NCBI GenBank assembly: GCA_019113915.1 | Contig: DXGM01000043.1 | Coordinates: 62,001 to 126,000, forward strand | DNA length: 64,000 nucleotides | Direction of reading: 5' to 3' | Origin: Candidatus Gordonibacter avicola | GTDB taxonomy: Bacteria > Actinomycetota > Coriobacteriia > Coriobacteriales > Eggerthellaceae | Part shown: positions 1-8,336 of the stretch, one piece after another | Position numbering within the stretch: position 1 is the stretch's first letter | How the letters are laid out: every line of letters begins with the position of its first letter | Notes under the pieces: model-generated | Told to the model about the DNA's origin: nothing | What the model saw: only the letters and a program-made list of their open reading frames with translations | The model's database searches: none | Made by a program: the position numbers and the translations under genes

Positions 1-958
1 TGAAGCGCAGCGTGGCGGCATCGCGGATGGCGCCGAAGTTGCAGAAGTGCCTGTCGTCGTTCGCCAGGATAAAATCGCAGGTGAACATCTTGGAGAGGAA
101 TTCTTCGGGCTGGTGGATGCCCCGCTCGCGCAGAAGCGACACCACAAGGTTCAACTCCCGTCGCGGCGTGCTGAGCGTGCCCAAGGCACCCACCGAGCGC
201 AGACGTGCCAGCAGATAGGCAGCTCGCCCCAAGTCATCGGGTCGGCGACGGCAGCGTATGAGGTCGTAGAGTGGGATGAGTTCTTCGCCCTCGCCCAGCA
301 TCATGGGTGAAGCGCAGTAGGTGCCCAGGTCATCACGGTACAGGGAATAGGGCACGTAGTCGTCTTCGCGCAGCAGGCGGCGGTAGAGCCGCGTGGCTAT
401 GACCTCGTTGTACGCCGCCTGGTTAAACGGCGAGCCGCCCGCCTTGATAAACATGCGCTTCCCGCCGGAGATGACCCACTTCTTGCGCTGTTCGACGCTT
501 GCGGGCTCGTCGTGGGGCATGAGCGTGGTCGTACGCGCCAACAGGGTGGAGCCGCGAGGTGCGGCGTGCAGCACGGGCACGAGGTTTAAGTCGTGCGAGA
601 AGTCATTGTCGAAGAAGTTGATATCATCCCAGTTCAGCGGGCGTTCTTCGTCGTTTACCCAGTAGTGATCCGACAGGCTTAAACACCACGTGCGCTCGGC
701 CAGCGTGAGCGTGCTGCGCGTTTCGGGATGCCCCTCCAGCGCGCGCAGCTGGTGGTGTGACGCCAAAAGCCCCCGCTCGTGCCACCAGCGGTTCAGCGCA
801 AACTCCGACACGCGCCCCCCGCGCGCAAATACGGTGAGGGGCGCGTGCGCGGCGTTCGGCACGGCCAGCACCTTCTCCACGGCGTGGGCCTCAAGGTCGT
901 AGGAAAACCTGACCGTTTCCACGTTGCCATGCATCAAAACGTAGGTTGCGGTGGTCAC
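1..958 (-). CDS. HipA-like Ser/Thr kinase domain protein (C-terminus beyond left edge)
   Basis: An open frame of 319 codons runs on the minus strand off the left edge with no stop. The GTG at 958 is chosen because a GAAAGG Shine-Dalgarno lies 6 nt upstream; ATGs at 934 and 930 are alternatives. An early YVLMHGN segment is followed by WWHERGLLASHH, as in HipA-type proteins. KKWVISGGKRMFIKAG contains the probable ATP-binding lysine, and ILANDDRHFCNFG matches the catalytic-loop and Asn signature of HipA/CtkA-like kinases. HipA relatives phosphorylate protein targets and often act in toxin-antitoxin modules. No HipB-like antitoxin gene is visible; 33 bp separate it from the upstream proC, so the two may be co-transcribed. 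Family assignment is good; substrate and role are unknown. Confidence 0.75.
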   Translation of the reverse strand, partial: MTTATYVLMHGNVETVRFSYDLEAHAVEKVLAVPNAAHAPLTVFARGGRVSEFALNRWWHERGLLASHHQLRALEGHPETRSTLTLAERTWCLSLSDHYWVNDEERPLNWDDINFFDNDFSHDLNLVPVLHAAPRGSTLLARTTTLMPHDEPASVEQRKKWVISGGKRMFIKAGGSPFNQAAYNEVIATRLYRRLLREDDYVPYSLYRDDLGTYCASPMMLGEGEELIPLYDLIRCRRRPDDLGRAAYLLARLRSVGALGTLSTPRRELNLVVSLLRERGIHQPEEFLSKMFTCDFILANDDRHFCNFGAIRDAATLRF

Positions 959-991
959 GTGCGGCCTTTCGTGCCTGGTGTGGGGCGGCTG

Positions 992-1789
992 CTATTCGCC
1001 GGCGATGGCATCGATGGCGTCAATGATACAGCCGCGGAAGCCGTCCTTTTCAAGCGCGGCCACACCCTTGATGGTGGTGCCGCCCGGGGAACACACAGCG
1101 TCCTTCATGGCGCCGGGGTGCTCGCCGGTTTCCAGGTGAAGCGCAGCCGTGCCCTTCATCATCTGGGCGGCCAGACGATACGCGGTGGCGCGCGGCAGGC
1201 CGTGTTTCACGCCCGCATCGCCGAGCGCTTCCAAGAACATGGCGGCGAAAGCGGGACCGCAGCCGGCGAGGGAACTTGCGGTGGAAAGCAGCTTGCCGTC
1301 CACCCATTCGATGAGCGCCACCTGGCCAAACAGGTTCTCGAACGCCGCGAGTTCGGCGTCGGAGAGCGAATGGTGCACCTCGCACGCCACCACGCCCGCG
1401 CCCACGGCGATAGGCGTGTTGGGGATGGTGCTTACGTGGTGCGTGCCGGGCGCGAGGATGTCTTCATAGAAATCGAACCCGCAGCCGGCGGCCACCGAGA
1501 TCACGGCTTTAATGGCCAGCGCGTCGCGCACGGGTTCCAGCACCTGAGCCACGAGGTGAGGCTTCACGGCTACTACAACGAAGTCGCTTGCTTCGATAAC
1601 TTCCGCTGCCGTTTCGCAGGCGTGCGCACCCAGGGCACCAGCGCTTTTCTGCAGCTTGTCGAAGTGAGCGGCCGTGGCCCAGATGCGCTCGCCGGGCAAG
1701 GCACCCGCCTCCACGAGCCCGCACGCCATCGCCTGCGCCATGTTACCGAATCCGATGAAGCCCAGCGTGACGTCGCTTGATGCTGTCAT
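992..1789 (-). CDS. proC: pyrroline-5-carboxylate reductase
   Basis: 265 aa, the usual length. It reduces 1-pyrroline-5-carboxylate to L-proline with NAD(P)H, the last step of cytosolic proline synthesis. The N-terminal Rossmann motif GFIGFGNMAQAM (about residues 10-21) binds the dinucleotide. The C-terminal dimerisation domain shows the family signatures SLAGCGPAFAAMFLEAL and VCSPGGTTIKGVAALE. The frame is open further upstream to 1897, but the ATG at 1789 has an AGAGGA Shine-Dalgarno and begins just before the Rossmann strand. No other proline genes are nearby; the HipA-like gene follows 33 bp downstream on the same strand. Confidence 0.93.
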   Translation of the reverse strand: MTASSDVTLGFIGFGNMAQAMACGLVEAGALPGERIWATAAHFDKLQKSAGALGAHACETAAEVIEASDFVVVAVKPHLVAQVLEPVRDALAIKAVISVAAGCGFDFYEDILAPGTHHVSTIPNTPIAVGAGVVACEVHHSLSDAELAAFENLFGQVALIEWVDGKLLSTASSLAGCGPAFAAMFLEALGDAGVKHGLPRATAYRLAAQMMKGTAALHLETGEHPGAMKDAVCSPGGTTIKGVAALEKDGFRGCIIDAIDAIAGE

Positions 1790-1966
1790 GTTGTCCTCTT
1801 TCCCTCGCGTGACCGTTTTTCTGTCATTGTACGGCACAGGCGGGCGGTGGCGGGACGTCATGCGGACTTGCGGTGTCACTCGCCAGCAAAACTGCATGCT
1901 TGGGGGTGGGTGCGGGCGAAGGTGGGGCGGGTGTCGGGGTGCGGGCGACGCGGATAGCGCGCGACG

Positions 1967-2401
1967 TTATGCCTGCTTCAACTGCTCATCCAGTAGGCGC
2001 TCGAGGGTGCGCCAGGCGAGTTCGGCGCATTTGACGCGGGCGGGCATGCGGGCGATGCTTTCGAGTTCGGCGGCTTCGTCGAGATCAGCGCGTTCCTCGG
2101 CGGTGAGGGGACGGCCCTTGATCATGTCCAGGTAGAGCGCGGTGAGGCGACGCGCCTCGGTGACGGTTTCGCCGGTGACGAGGTCGGCCATCATGTCGGC
2201 GGTGGCTTGGCTCACGGCACAGCCGTGGCCGGTGAACGCAGCTTCCTCGATGACGTCGCCGGTAAGGCGGAGCGCCAGCGTGAGTTCGTCGCCGCAGCTG
2301 GGGTTCACGCCGTCATGCGTGCACGTGGGGTCGTCCATGACGTATTTGTAGTCGGGGTGCGCGTTGTGCTCCATGAGCGCGGCGGTGTAGATGCTAGCCA
2401 T
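1967..2401 (-). CDS. sufU: SUF system zinc-dependent sulfurtransferase SufU
   Basis: 144 aa. SufU proteins accept sulfane sulfur from the cysteine desulfurase SufS and pass it to the SufBCD scaffold. The three conserved Cys and the Asp that bind zinc are visible: NPSCGD (C36, D38), FTGHGCAVSQAT (C61) and ARVKCAELAW (C125). The gene is the last of the suf operon; its ATG overlaps the 3' end of sufS by 8 bp, which argues for translational coupling. In Gram-positive bacteria SufU takes the place of SufE. No scaffold IscU genes are in the window. Confidence 0.93.
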   Translation of the reverse strand: MASIYTAALMEHNAHPDYKYVMDDPTCTHDGVNPSCGDELTLALRLTGDVIEEAAFTGHGCAVSQATADMMADLVTGETVTEARRLTALYLDMIKGRPLTAEERADLDEAAELESIARMPARVKCAELAWRTLERLLDEQLKQA

Positions 2402-3710
2402 TAAAGGTCCTCCAGACAGTTTCCAAGCCTTCCACCAGAGCGTTTATGTCGGCTTCGTCGTTGTAGAACGTGAGCGAGGCGCGGCAGCACGACTCAACGT
2501 CCAACCACGCCAGCAGGGGCTGGGCGCAGTGATGGCCGGCGCGGATGGCGACGTTCTGTTCGTCAAGAATGCTTGCCACGTCGTGAGGATGGATGCCGTC
2601 CACGTTGAAGCTGATGGCGCCGTGGTGTTGTGCGGGGTCAGGGTGGCCAATGAGGTGCACGTACGGGAGCGCGGTGAGGCGCTCCATCGCAGTGTGGACG
2701 AGGGCGTGCTCGCGGGATTGCAGAGCCTCCCAGCCAATGTCTTCCAGGTAGTCGAGCGCGGCGGCCGTGGCTACAATGCCAGCGGCATCCTGCGTGCCGG
2801 CTTCGAATTTCTCGGGGACGGGCGCCCACACGGCGTCGGTTTCGGTAACCGACGAGATCATCTCGCCGCCCGTGAGGAAGGGTGGCATCGCGTCGAGCAG
2901 CTCCGTGCGACCCCAGAGCACGCCAATACCGAAGGGACCGAGCGCCTTATGGGCCGAGAACGTGAAGAAGTCCGCACCGAGTTTTTGCACGTCAACAGGC
3001 ATATGCGGAACCGACTGTGCGCCGTCCACCACAAGGTAGCCGCCGCGGGTGTGCACGCGGTCGGCCAGCGCACACACGGGGTTTTCGATGCCGAGAACGT
3101 TGGACACGTGGGCGACGGCGACAATCTTTGTGCGCGGGCCAATTTTCGCATCCATTTCCTCGGGCGTGATAACGCCGTCTTCGTTCGGATACATATATAT
3201 AAGGTGTGCGCCGGTGGCGCGGCAGGCCTGCTGCCAGGGGATGAGGTTGCTGTGGTGCTCCATGATGGTGAGGCACACCTCGTCGCCCGGCTCGAGTACC
3301 GTGGGCGCGAAGGAGCGCGCTACCAAGTTGAGCGCCTCCGAGGCGTTGCGCGTAAATACGATGTCGCGGCCAGCTGGGGCGCCGATGAAACGGGCGATGC
3401 GGGCGCGGGCGGCTTCGATAGCCTCCGTGGCCTCAACCGACAGCCGATAGAGCCCACGCAAGGCATTCGCATTCATGGTTTCGTAGAACGCGCGCTGGGT
3501 ATCAAGCACCGCATGCGGCCGCTGGGCTGTGGCCGCACTGTCGAGAAAAGCCAGCTCAGGGTTTGCCGCCAACAGGGGAAAGTCTGCCTTATAGGGATTG
3601 ACGGCGATGTTGGCGGAAGAAGTGTTGCACTCAGTGACGCCCTGAGAAGCCGTTCGCATGCAGCGCTGCTCCCGATGTTTGCCTTCCGGCCCTAGAAGTT
3701 GAGAACTCAT
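2394..3710 (-). CDS. sufS: cysteine desulfurase SufS
   Basis: 438 aa, PLP-dependent type II cysteine desulfurase; it releases sulfur from cysteine as an enzyme-bound persulfide for Fe-S assembly. The PLP Schiff-base lysine is in FTFSAHKALGPFGIG, and the persulfide-forming cysteine lies in the C-terminal RAGHHCAQP loop. The ATG at 3710 overlaps the sufD stop as ATGA, supporting this start, although it gives about 35 residues more than typical family members before the conserved FLDSAATAQRP segment. An internal Met at residue 18 is an alternative. It sits between sufD and sufU in the operon. Confidence 0.94.
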   Translation of the reverse strand: MSSQLLGPEGKHREQRCMRTASQGVTECNTSSANIAVNPYKADFPLLAANPELAFLDSAATAQRPHAVLDTQRAFYETMNANALRGLYRLSVEATEAIEAARARIARFIGAPAGRDIVFTRNASEALNLVARSFAPTVLEPGDEVCLTIMEHHSNLIPWQQACRATGAHLIYMYPNEDGVITPEEMDAKIGPRTKIVAVAHVSNVLGIENPVCALADRVHTRGGYLVVDGAQSVPHMPVDVQKLGADFFTFSAHKALGPFGIGVLWGRTELLDAMPPFLTGGEMISSVTETDAVWAPVPEKFEAGTQDAAGIVATAAALDYLEDIGWEALQSREHALVHTAMERLTALPYVHLIGHPDPAQHHGAISFNVDGIHPHDVASILDEQNVAIRAGHHCAQPLLAWLDVESCCRASLTFYNDEADINALVEGLETVWRTFNG

Positions 3711-5104
3711 GCGATCATCTCCTGCTGGCCGAGGTCGAGATCGAGGTTGATGGTGCGGGTGGCAGCCAGGCGGATGACGGCTTCGCGGGTGCGCGGGTCG
3801 GGGGCTTCGAAGGCGGCTTGCTCGAAGGCGGCCACCATGAACAGGCGCTCGGCTGCGTCGGGCGCGATGCCACGGCTGGTCAGGTAGAAGAGCTGTTCGG
3901 GGCGCACGTGGCCAATGGTGGCGCCGTGGTTGCCAGCGACGTCATCCTCGCTGCACAGGATGACGGGCACGGTGCGGTTCTCCACGCGCTCGTCGGCCAG
4001 CAGCACGGTTTCGCGCTCGGAACCTTCCGAACCTTTGCAACCGTGCACGAGGTCGATGGTGCCACGCAGCGTTTTCTGCGACGCGCCCGCCAGCACGCCG
4101 TTCGCCTCCAGATTGGCGTGCGTGCGGCGGCCGCGCTGGGTGACGGCGTAGTTGAAGTCGCGCAGCTGGTCGGCCTGCCCGGCGTAGCGAGTGGTTACGT
4201 CAAGGCGTGCGTCGTTGCCGCGCAGGTCGGCCGCGAGTCCGGTGTAGGCGCGGCCCGCGCCCAGCACGGTATGGCGAACGTTCAGGCGCGCGTTTTCGGC
4301 CAGCAGCGCTCCGGTGTCGTCGAGGGCCACCCAGGTGTCGTCGAGAGTTTGTGTGGTGGTGACGTCTACCTGCGCGTTTGTATTGGCGAACACGCGCAGC
4401 CGCGTGCCGACAACGCCCGCCCCAGGCGCAGGAGAGTCAAGCGCAATAGCAAGCGAGAACTGCGAATCCGGCGCCGCAATGACATCAATGGTTGCCGCGT
4501 TGACCGCGCCATCCACACCCTCAAGGCGTACCGTTGCACAGGTCTGCTCACCCGGCTGTGTCGCAAACACAAGCGGCTCCCCCGCCACAAATTCCAAATA
4601 CTCAGAAGCATCAGCCCCCATCCCTGTTGTGAAGGTATCTTCAGCCGAAAGATAGCGAGACTCAAAAGAACCCACCTGATACCCCGAAAGCGCCACCTCA
4701 TCCATCTCCGCACCCTTCGCTTCCTCCCTTTTTTGGGCTGCAGGGAGAGTCCCTTGTCTAACCGGAGAAATCCCCACGTCAGCCGCGCGCATGGCAGGTT
4801 GCTCCCCAAGTTCACCAGCGGCACAAGGAGAGGAAGAACTTGCACGACACAGGGCTTTATCCCAAGCGCTTTCTGTACTTTCTCCTTCAGTTACTTCCCC
4901 TTCTAGGGCTGCAGGGGGAGTAGCTTGGTTGTTAACCTGGTGCGCAGCCGTGGGCGAGGCCTTTGTGGGTTCGCTTGCGTTGACCTCTACTTTTTGGATT
5001 GCTTGTAGGTTCGCTGGTAGCTCAATATCTACGTCATTTACGCGCAATTTGTGCCAGGTGGGGGCGGGCATCGCATTCGCGTTGGGGATCGTTACCTGTT
5101 CCAT
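3707..5104 (-). CDS. sufD: Fe-S assembly scaffold subunit SufD, with an N-terminal low-complexity insert
   Basis: 465 aa. The C-terminal half (from about residue 140) is a SufB/SufD beta-helix core with the family ending around EDDVAGNHGATIGHVRPEQLFYLTSRG; SufD partners SufB and SufC in the SufBC2D scaffold. Start and stop overlap both neighbours (TAATG with sufB, ATGA with sufS). Residues of about 40-140 are unusual: Ala/Ser/Glu-rich, lower in GC than the rest, and bounded by two 21-bp direct repeats that start 171 bp (57 codons) apart in the same frame, giving TPPAALEGE and TLPAAQKRE. This looks like an in-frame insert that leaves the core intact. The SufD call rests on the operon position and core. 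Confidence 0.9.
   Translation of the reverse strand: MEQVTIPNANAMPAPTWHKLRVNDVDIELPANLQAIQKVEVNASEPTKASPTAAHQVNNQATPPAALEGEVTEGESTESAWDKALCRASSSSPCAAGELGEQPAMRAADVGISPVRQGTLPAAQKREEAKGAEMDEVALSGYQVGSFESRYLSAEDTFTTGMGADASEYLEFVAGEPLVFATQPGEQTCATVRLEGVDGAVNAATIDVIAAPDSQFSLAIALDSPAPGAGVVGTRLRVFANTNAQVDVTTTQTLDDTWVALDDTGALLAENARLNVRHTVLGAGRAYTGLAADLRGNDARLDVTTRYAGQADQLRDFNYAVTQRGRRTHANLEANGVLAGASQKTLRGTIDLVHGCKGSEGSERETVLLADERVENRTVPVILCSEDDVAGNHGATIGHVRPEQLFYLTSRGIAPDAAERLFMVAAFEQAAFEAPDPRTREAVIRLAATRTINLDLDLGQQEMIA
4735..4926. repeat. in-frame direct-repeat-bounded insert inside sufD
   Basis: Two imperfect direct repeats, 4735-4755 and 4906-4926, share gggctgcaggg followed by R-gagt and, two bases later, ctt. 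Their starts are exactly 171 bp apart, so the reading frame is preserved. The DNA between and just beyond them is poorer in GC than the flanking suf genes. The encoded segment has no SufD homology that I recognise. It could be an in-frame mobile or palindromic element, or slippage-driven expansion; neither can be decided from one copy. Confidence 0.5.
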
Positions 5105-6519
5105 TAGCCGATGGCCCCTTCCATTTCCAGTTTGATGAGGTTGTTCATTTCCACGGCGTATTCCAGCGGCAGTTCTTTGCTCACGGGGTCGGCGAAGCCG
5201 TTCACTATCATGGTGCGGGCCTCTTCCTCCGAGACGCCGCGACTCATCAGGTAAAACACCTTGTCGTCGCCGATGCGGCCGATGGTGGCCTCATGGCCGA
5301 TGTCCACGTGCTTGCAGCGAATGTCCATGACAGGGATGGTGTCGCTTCGGCTCATGTCGTCCAGCATGAGCGACTGACACGACACGCTGACGGCCGACCC
5401 GCGCGCGTTCTCCGTCGCCACCACCGACGAGCGGAAGGTGGACGCGCCGCCTCCCTTCGAGATGGATTTCGTCTCAATAGTGGCCGAGGTGTCGGGCGCG
5501 GCCAACACCACCTTGCAGCCGGTGTCGAGGTTCTGCCCCGCGCCGGCAAACGTGATGCCGGTGAAACTGCTGGTAGCCCCACGCCCCGCCAAAATGGACA
5601 TGGGATACAGGTAGCCCACGTGGCTGCCGAACGATCCGCTGATCCACTCGACGGCCCCGCCTTCCTGCACGACGGCGCGCTTCGTGTTGAGGTTGTACAT
5701 GTTCTTCGACCAATTCTCGATGGTTGAGTAACGAAGCGACGCGCGCTTGCCCACGAACAGCTCCACGGCGCCGGCGTGCAGGTTCGCCACGTTGTACTTG
5801 GGCGCCGAGCACCCCTCAATAAAGTGCAGGCTGGCGTCGTCCTCCACGATGATGAGCGTGTGCTCGAACTGCCCTGCGCCTTTCGCATTCAGGCGGAAGT
5901 AGCTTTGCAGGGGGAAGTCCAGCTGCACGCCCGCGGGCACGTACACGAACGAGCCGCCGCTCCACACCGCGCCGTGCAGTGCGGCGAACTTGTGGTCGGT
6001 GGGCGGGATGAGCGTCATGAACTTGCTCCGGATGAGGGGCTCCCACTGCGGGTCGTGCAGCGCTTCCTCGATGCCCGAGTACACAATGCCCCTGTCAGAA
6101 GCCGTTTTTTGCATGTTGTGGTACACCAGCTCGGAGTCGTACTGGGCGCCGACGCCGGCCAGGTAGGCGCGCTCGGCCTCGGGAATGCCGAGGCGGTCGA
6201 ACGTGTTCTTCACGTCGTCGGGCAGGCTGTCCCAATCGCTCTGCTGGTCGGTGTTCGGCTTCACGTACGTCACGATGTGGTCCATATCCAGGCCGTCGAG
6301 CGCGGGACCCCAGTCGGGCGCGGCGAGGCGCTGGTAGGTTTCGAGCGACTTCAGGCGGAAGTCGAGCATCCAGGCGGGCTCGTCTTTCTTGGCCGAAATT
6401 TCGCGCACGATGTCGGGCGTGAGGCCTGCATCGAGGCGTTCGGTGCCTTCCTCGCTGTTGAACAGGTCGTATACGGTGCGGTCGACGTCGTCGACGTAGG
6501 TGCGGTTTCCTGATGGCAT
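5104..6519 (-). CDS. sufB: Fe-S cluster scaffold subunit SufB
   Basis: 471 aa, the standard length. SufB is the scaffold on which the Fe-S cluster is built, in complex with SufC and SufD. The sequence is strongly conserved throughout: the N-terminal segment ending KPNTDQQSDWDSLP, the FVYVPAGVQLDFPLQSYF strand, FIEGCSAPKY with a conserved cysteine, and the C-terminal SVSCQSLMLDDMSRSDT and HEATIGRIGDDKVFYLMSRG. It starts 9 bp downstream of sufC and its stop overlaps the sufD start (TAATG), so the three scaffold genes are tightly coupled. Confidence 0.96.
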   Translation of the reverse strand: MPSGNRTYVDDVDRTVYDLFNSEEGTERLDAGLTPDIVREISAKKDEPAWMLDFRLKSLETYQRLAAPDWGPALDGLDMDHIVTYVKPNTDQQSDWDSLPDDVKNTFDRLGIPEAERAYLAGVGAQYDSELVYHNMQKTASDRGIVYSGIEEALHDPQWEPLIRSKFMTLIPPTDHKFAALHGAVWSGGSFVYVPAGVQLDFPLQSYFRLNAKGAGQFEHTLIIVEDDASLHFIEGCSAPKYNVANLHAGAVELFVGKRASLRYSTIENWSKNMYNLNTKRAVVQEGGAVEWISGSFGSHVGYLYPMSILAGRGATSSFTGITFAGAGQNLDTGCKVVLAAPDTSATIETKSISKGGGASTFRSSVVATENARGSAVSVSCQSLMLDDMSRSDTIPVMDIRCKHVDIGHEATIGRIGDDKVFYLMSRGVSEEEARTMIVNGFADPVSKELPLEYAVEMNNLIKLEMEGAIG

Positions 6520-6528
6520 GGTGGCCTC

Positions 6529-7314
6529 CTAGCTGGCCAGCGCGAGTTCAGCTTCGCGTTCAAAGCGCTCGAAGCCGTGCTCGTCGATCTCGGCGATGAG
6601 CGAGGCGTCGCCCTCGGCCACGAGGCGGCCGCGCACCATCACGTGCACGCGGTCGACGTCGAGCCGCTCAAGGATGCGTGTGTTGTGCGTGATCACCACG
6701 AGCGCGCCTTCGGTTGACGTGCGGTACGCCTCGATGCCACGCGACACCACGCCAAGCGCGTCCACATCAAGCCCCGAGTCTGTCTCGTCCAAGATGGCCA
6801 GCTTGGGGCGCAGCAGCAACAGTTGCAGCATCTCAAGCTTCTTTTTTTCGCCTCCGGAGAAGCCCACGCCCAGTTCACGGTCGAGGTACGTAGGGTCCAT
6901 GTCCAGCTGGTCGGCCAGCGCGCGCACGTGCTTGCGGAACTGCTTGCCCTTGAGGTCAAGCCCCTCGCGGCCCGCCGCCGCGGCACGCAGGAAGCTTGAT
7001 ACGGGCACGCCGGGAATTTCCACCGGCGCCTGAAAGCTGAGGAAGATGCCCGCGCGCGAGCGCTTGTCGGGCGAAAGATCGGTGACGTCCTGCCCGTCGA
7101 ACGTGATGTGGCCAGCGCTGATGTCGTAGGTGCTGTCACCCATAATGAGGTGGCCGAGCGTGGACTTGCCCGCGCCGTTTGGCCCCATGATCACGTGCGT
7201 CTCGCGCGCGCCGACGGCGAGGTTGATGTCGTGCAAAAGGGGAGTGCCGTCCACCGAGGCAGACAGGTGGTCAATGTTTAAGAGAGGGCTGTGCGTTGTC
7301 ATGAGAATGGCCAT
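6529..7314 (-). CDS. sufC: Fe-S assembly ATPase SufC
   Basis: 261 aa ABC-type ATPase that powers the SufBCD scaffold. Walker A is GPNGAGKSTLG, the ABC signature is FSGGEKKKLEML, and Walker B with the next Glu/Asp is LAILDETDSGLDVDAL. It is the first gene of sufCBDSU. The start is uncertain: for the ATG at 7314 the CGAAAGG Shine-Dalgarno is only 1 nt away, whereas for the internal ATG at 7302 the spacing is 13 nt. The promoter and a perfect dyad lie immediately upstream. No Rrf2/SufR-type regulator gene is adjacent. Confidence 0.95.
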   Translation of the reverse strand: MAILMTTHSPLLNIDHLSASVDGTPLLHDINLAVGARETHVIMGPNGAGKSTLGHLIMGDSTYDISAGHITFDGQDVTDLSPDKRSRAGIFLSFQAPVEIPGVPVSSFLRAAAAGREGLDLKGKQFRKHVRALADQLDMDPTYLDRELGVGFSGGEKKKLEMLQLLLLRPKLAILDETDSGLDVDALGVVSRGIEAYRTSTEGALVVITHNTRILERLDVDRVHVMVRGRLVAEGDASLIAEIDEHGFERFEREAELALAS

Positions 7315-7322
7315 GCCTTTCG

Positions 7323-7351
7323 TTAATCCCTATAAAATTTCTAGGGATTAA
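7323..7351. promoter_or_regulatory. perfect 10-bp inverted repeat at the suf operon start (candidate operator)
   Basis: Arms ttaatcccta (7323-7332) and tagggattaa (7342-7351) are perfectly complementary and separated by 9 bp. On the minus strand the first arm overlaps the end of the predicted -10 hexamer, and the site ends just before the sufC Shine-Dalgarno. A dimeric repressor here would block transcription initiation. Suf operons elsewhere are controlled by Rrf2-family or SufR proteins; the regulator for this site is not in the window. Confidence 0.7.
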
Positions 7352-7377
7352 GATAGAGCCGCACAGCCCGATGTCAA
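7350..7377 (-). promoter_or_regulatory. sigma-70-type promoter of the suf operon
   Basis: On the minus strand the -35 TTGACA (7377-7372) is followed after 16 bp by TATCTT (7355-7350). The -10 runs directly into the 10-bp dyad. It is placed to drive sufC and the four overlapping genes after it. Confidence 0.65.
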
Positions 7378-7679
7378 GAATAAATGCTACAGTTCCACTA
7401 GAAATAAGGGAATCGCCCGAAAGAAGCGTGACGCGCTTCGCGCTGACGAATACGCCAGAGGTATCCAATTCTCGCAAAATCCGCTCGCGGGTCAAATTGT
7501 GCCGACGGTGGGGTGGGTTTTGCTTGCTTTCTTGACCTTGTAATGGTTGCAAACCCCATGATGGCCTCACGGCAGCCGGACTGCCACCCAAGAGGCACCC
7601 GGCAACCTGGCAGTTTTCGAAACCTCGACCAACGATCGAAAGGAACCACCAGGAACGAACCGCTGAAGGAGGCGCTCCC
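7378..7679. other. non-coding stretch upstream of the 218-aa gene
   Basis: No gene is supported between the suf promoter and the ATG at 7680. Apart from the dispersed repeat at 7421-7457 I see no tRNA or clear terminator. An isolated ttgacc at 7531-7536 has no convincing -10 partner. Confidence 0.4.
7421..7457. repeat. dispersed repeat, copy 1
   Basis: The segment around gtgacgcgcttcgcgct and the following aatacgcca closely matches 62207-62244 (gtgacgcgctaacgcgct, aattacgcca) at the other end of the window. Both copies are intergenic, and both contain a short gcgc-rich dyad. It is probably a member of a genome-wide repeat family. Confidence 0.45.
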
Positions 7680-8336
7680 ATGAACGCAAAACGCAAGGTC
7701 ATCGAACTGACGAAGAGTCAAATTCCACACCCGGGCTCCATCCACGCCGACCATCCTGCCCTGCATGCGCTGCTTGCGCTCACGTGCTCGGCGCCTGCCA
7801 TCACGAAGGACGCTCGCAGCTTCGCCCCACTCGCGCCCATCTTTGACGAAGGGGTAAGCTCCGCCGCGAAGATTGCGACTGTGGCGCGGCTCACCGACCC
7901 GGAACCGCTGGTGGTGCTCGCTGCAAGCGACGCGCCCACCTACCTCAGGCGCGACGCGCTTCTTCGCCTCGACGAACTGCTTGATGGCACGCCGCTTGAC
8001 CAGGCGTCGGCCGAGCGGCTGGTTCCCTGCCTGCGCCATCGTGGCCTCATCGCTTACGCCGTGGTGCTCATGGACATTGCTGACTTCGATTGGTGCGCCC
8101 GCTGCGACGAGCGCACGGTGGACGCGCTCTGCCTGGCGCTGCATGAATGCCAGGAATTGAGTGAGACCATCCTTCTTGAAGATACCTTCGCTCACCTCAT
8201 CCATGCGCGGCCGGATTTGGGCCACAACCTGCGCGCCTGCAGCCCCGGCAAGGTACACCTGCAAGCCATGTACAAGCCCCTCGTCGTGCATAACGTCGTG
8301 TACGTGAACATGGCAACCGAGGACAACGTAGCCTAA
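7680..8336 (+). CDS. conserved hypothetical protein with HEAT-like helical repeats
   Basis: 218 aa with an AAGGAGG Shine-Dalgarno 7 nt before the ATG. I do not recognise a named family. The middle contains segments of the form LTDPEPLVVLAASDAPTYLR followed by RDALLRLDELLDG, which resemble HEAT or armadillo-type helical pairs. Four Cys fall late in the protein (CLRHRG, CARC, CLALHEC and CSPG regions), two of them as a C-x2-C. There is no signal peptide or membrane segment. It stands between the divergent suf operon and acsA. A long minus-strand frame covers the same DNA but lacks a ribosome site and a recognisable product. Confidence 0.7.
   Translation: MNAKRKVIELTKSQIPHPGSIHADHPALHALLALTCSAPAITKDARSFAPLAPIFDEGVSSAAKIATVARLTDPEPLVVLAASDAPTYLRRDALLRLDELLDGTPLDQASAERLVPCLRHRGLIAYAVVLMDIADFDWCARCDERTVDALCLALHECQELSETILLEDTFAHLIHARPDLGHNLRACSPGKVHLQAMYKPLVVHNVVYVNMATEDNVA

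Noticed and set aside
3818-4906. 362-codon plus-strand frame opposite sufD
   Set aside because: Antisense to the suf operon, with no domain and no start signal.
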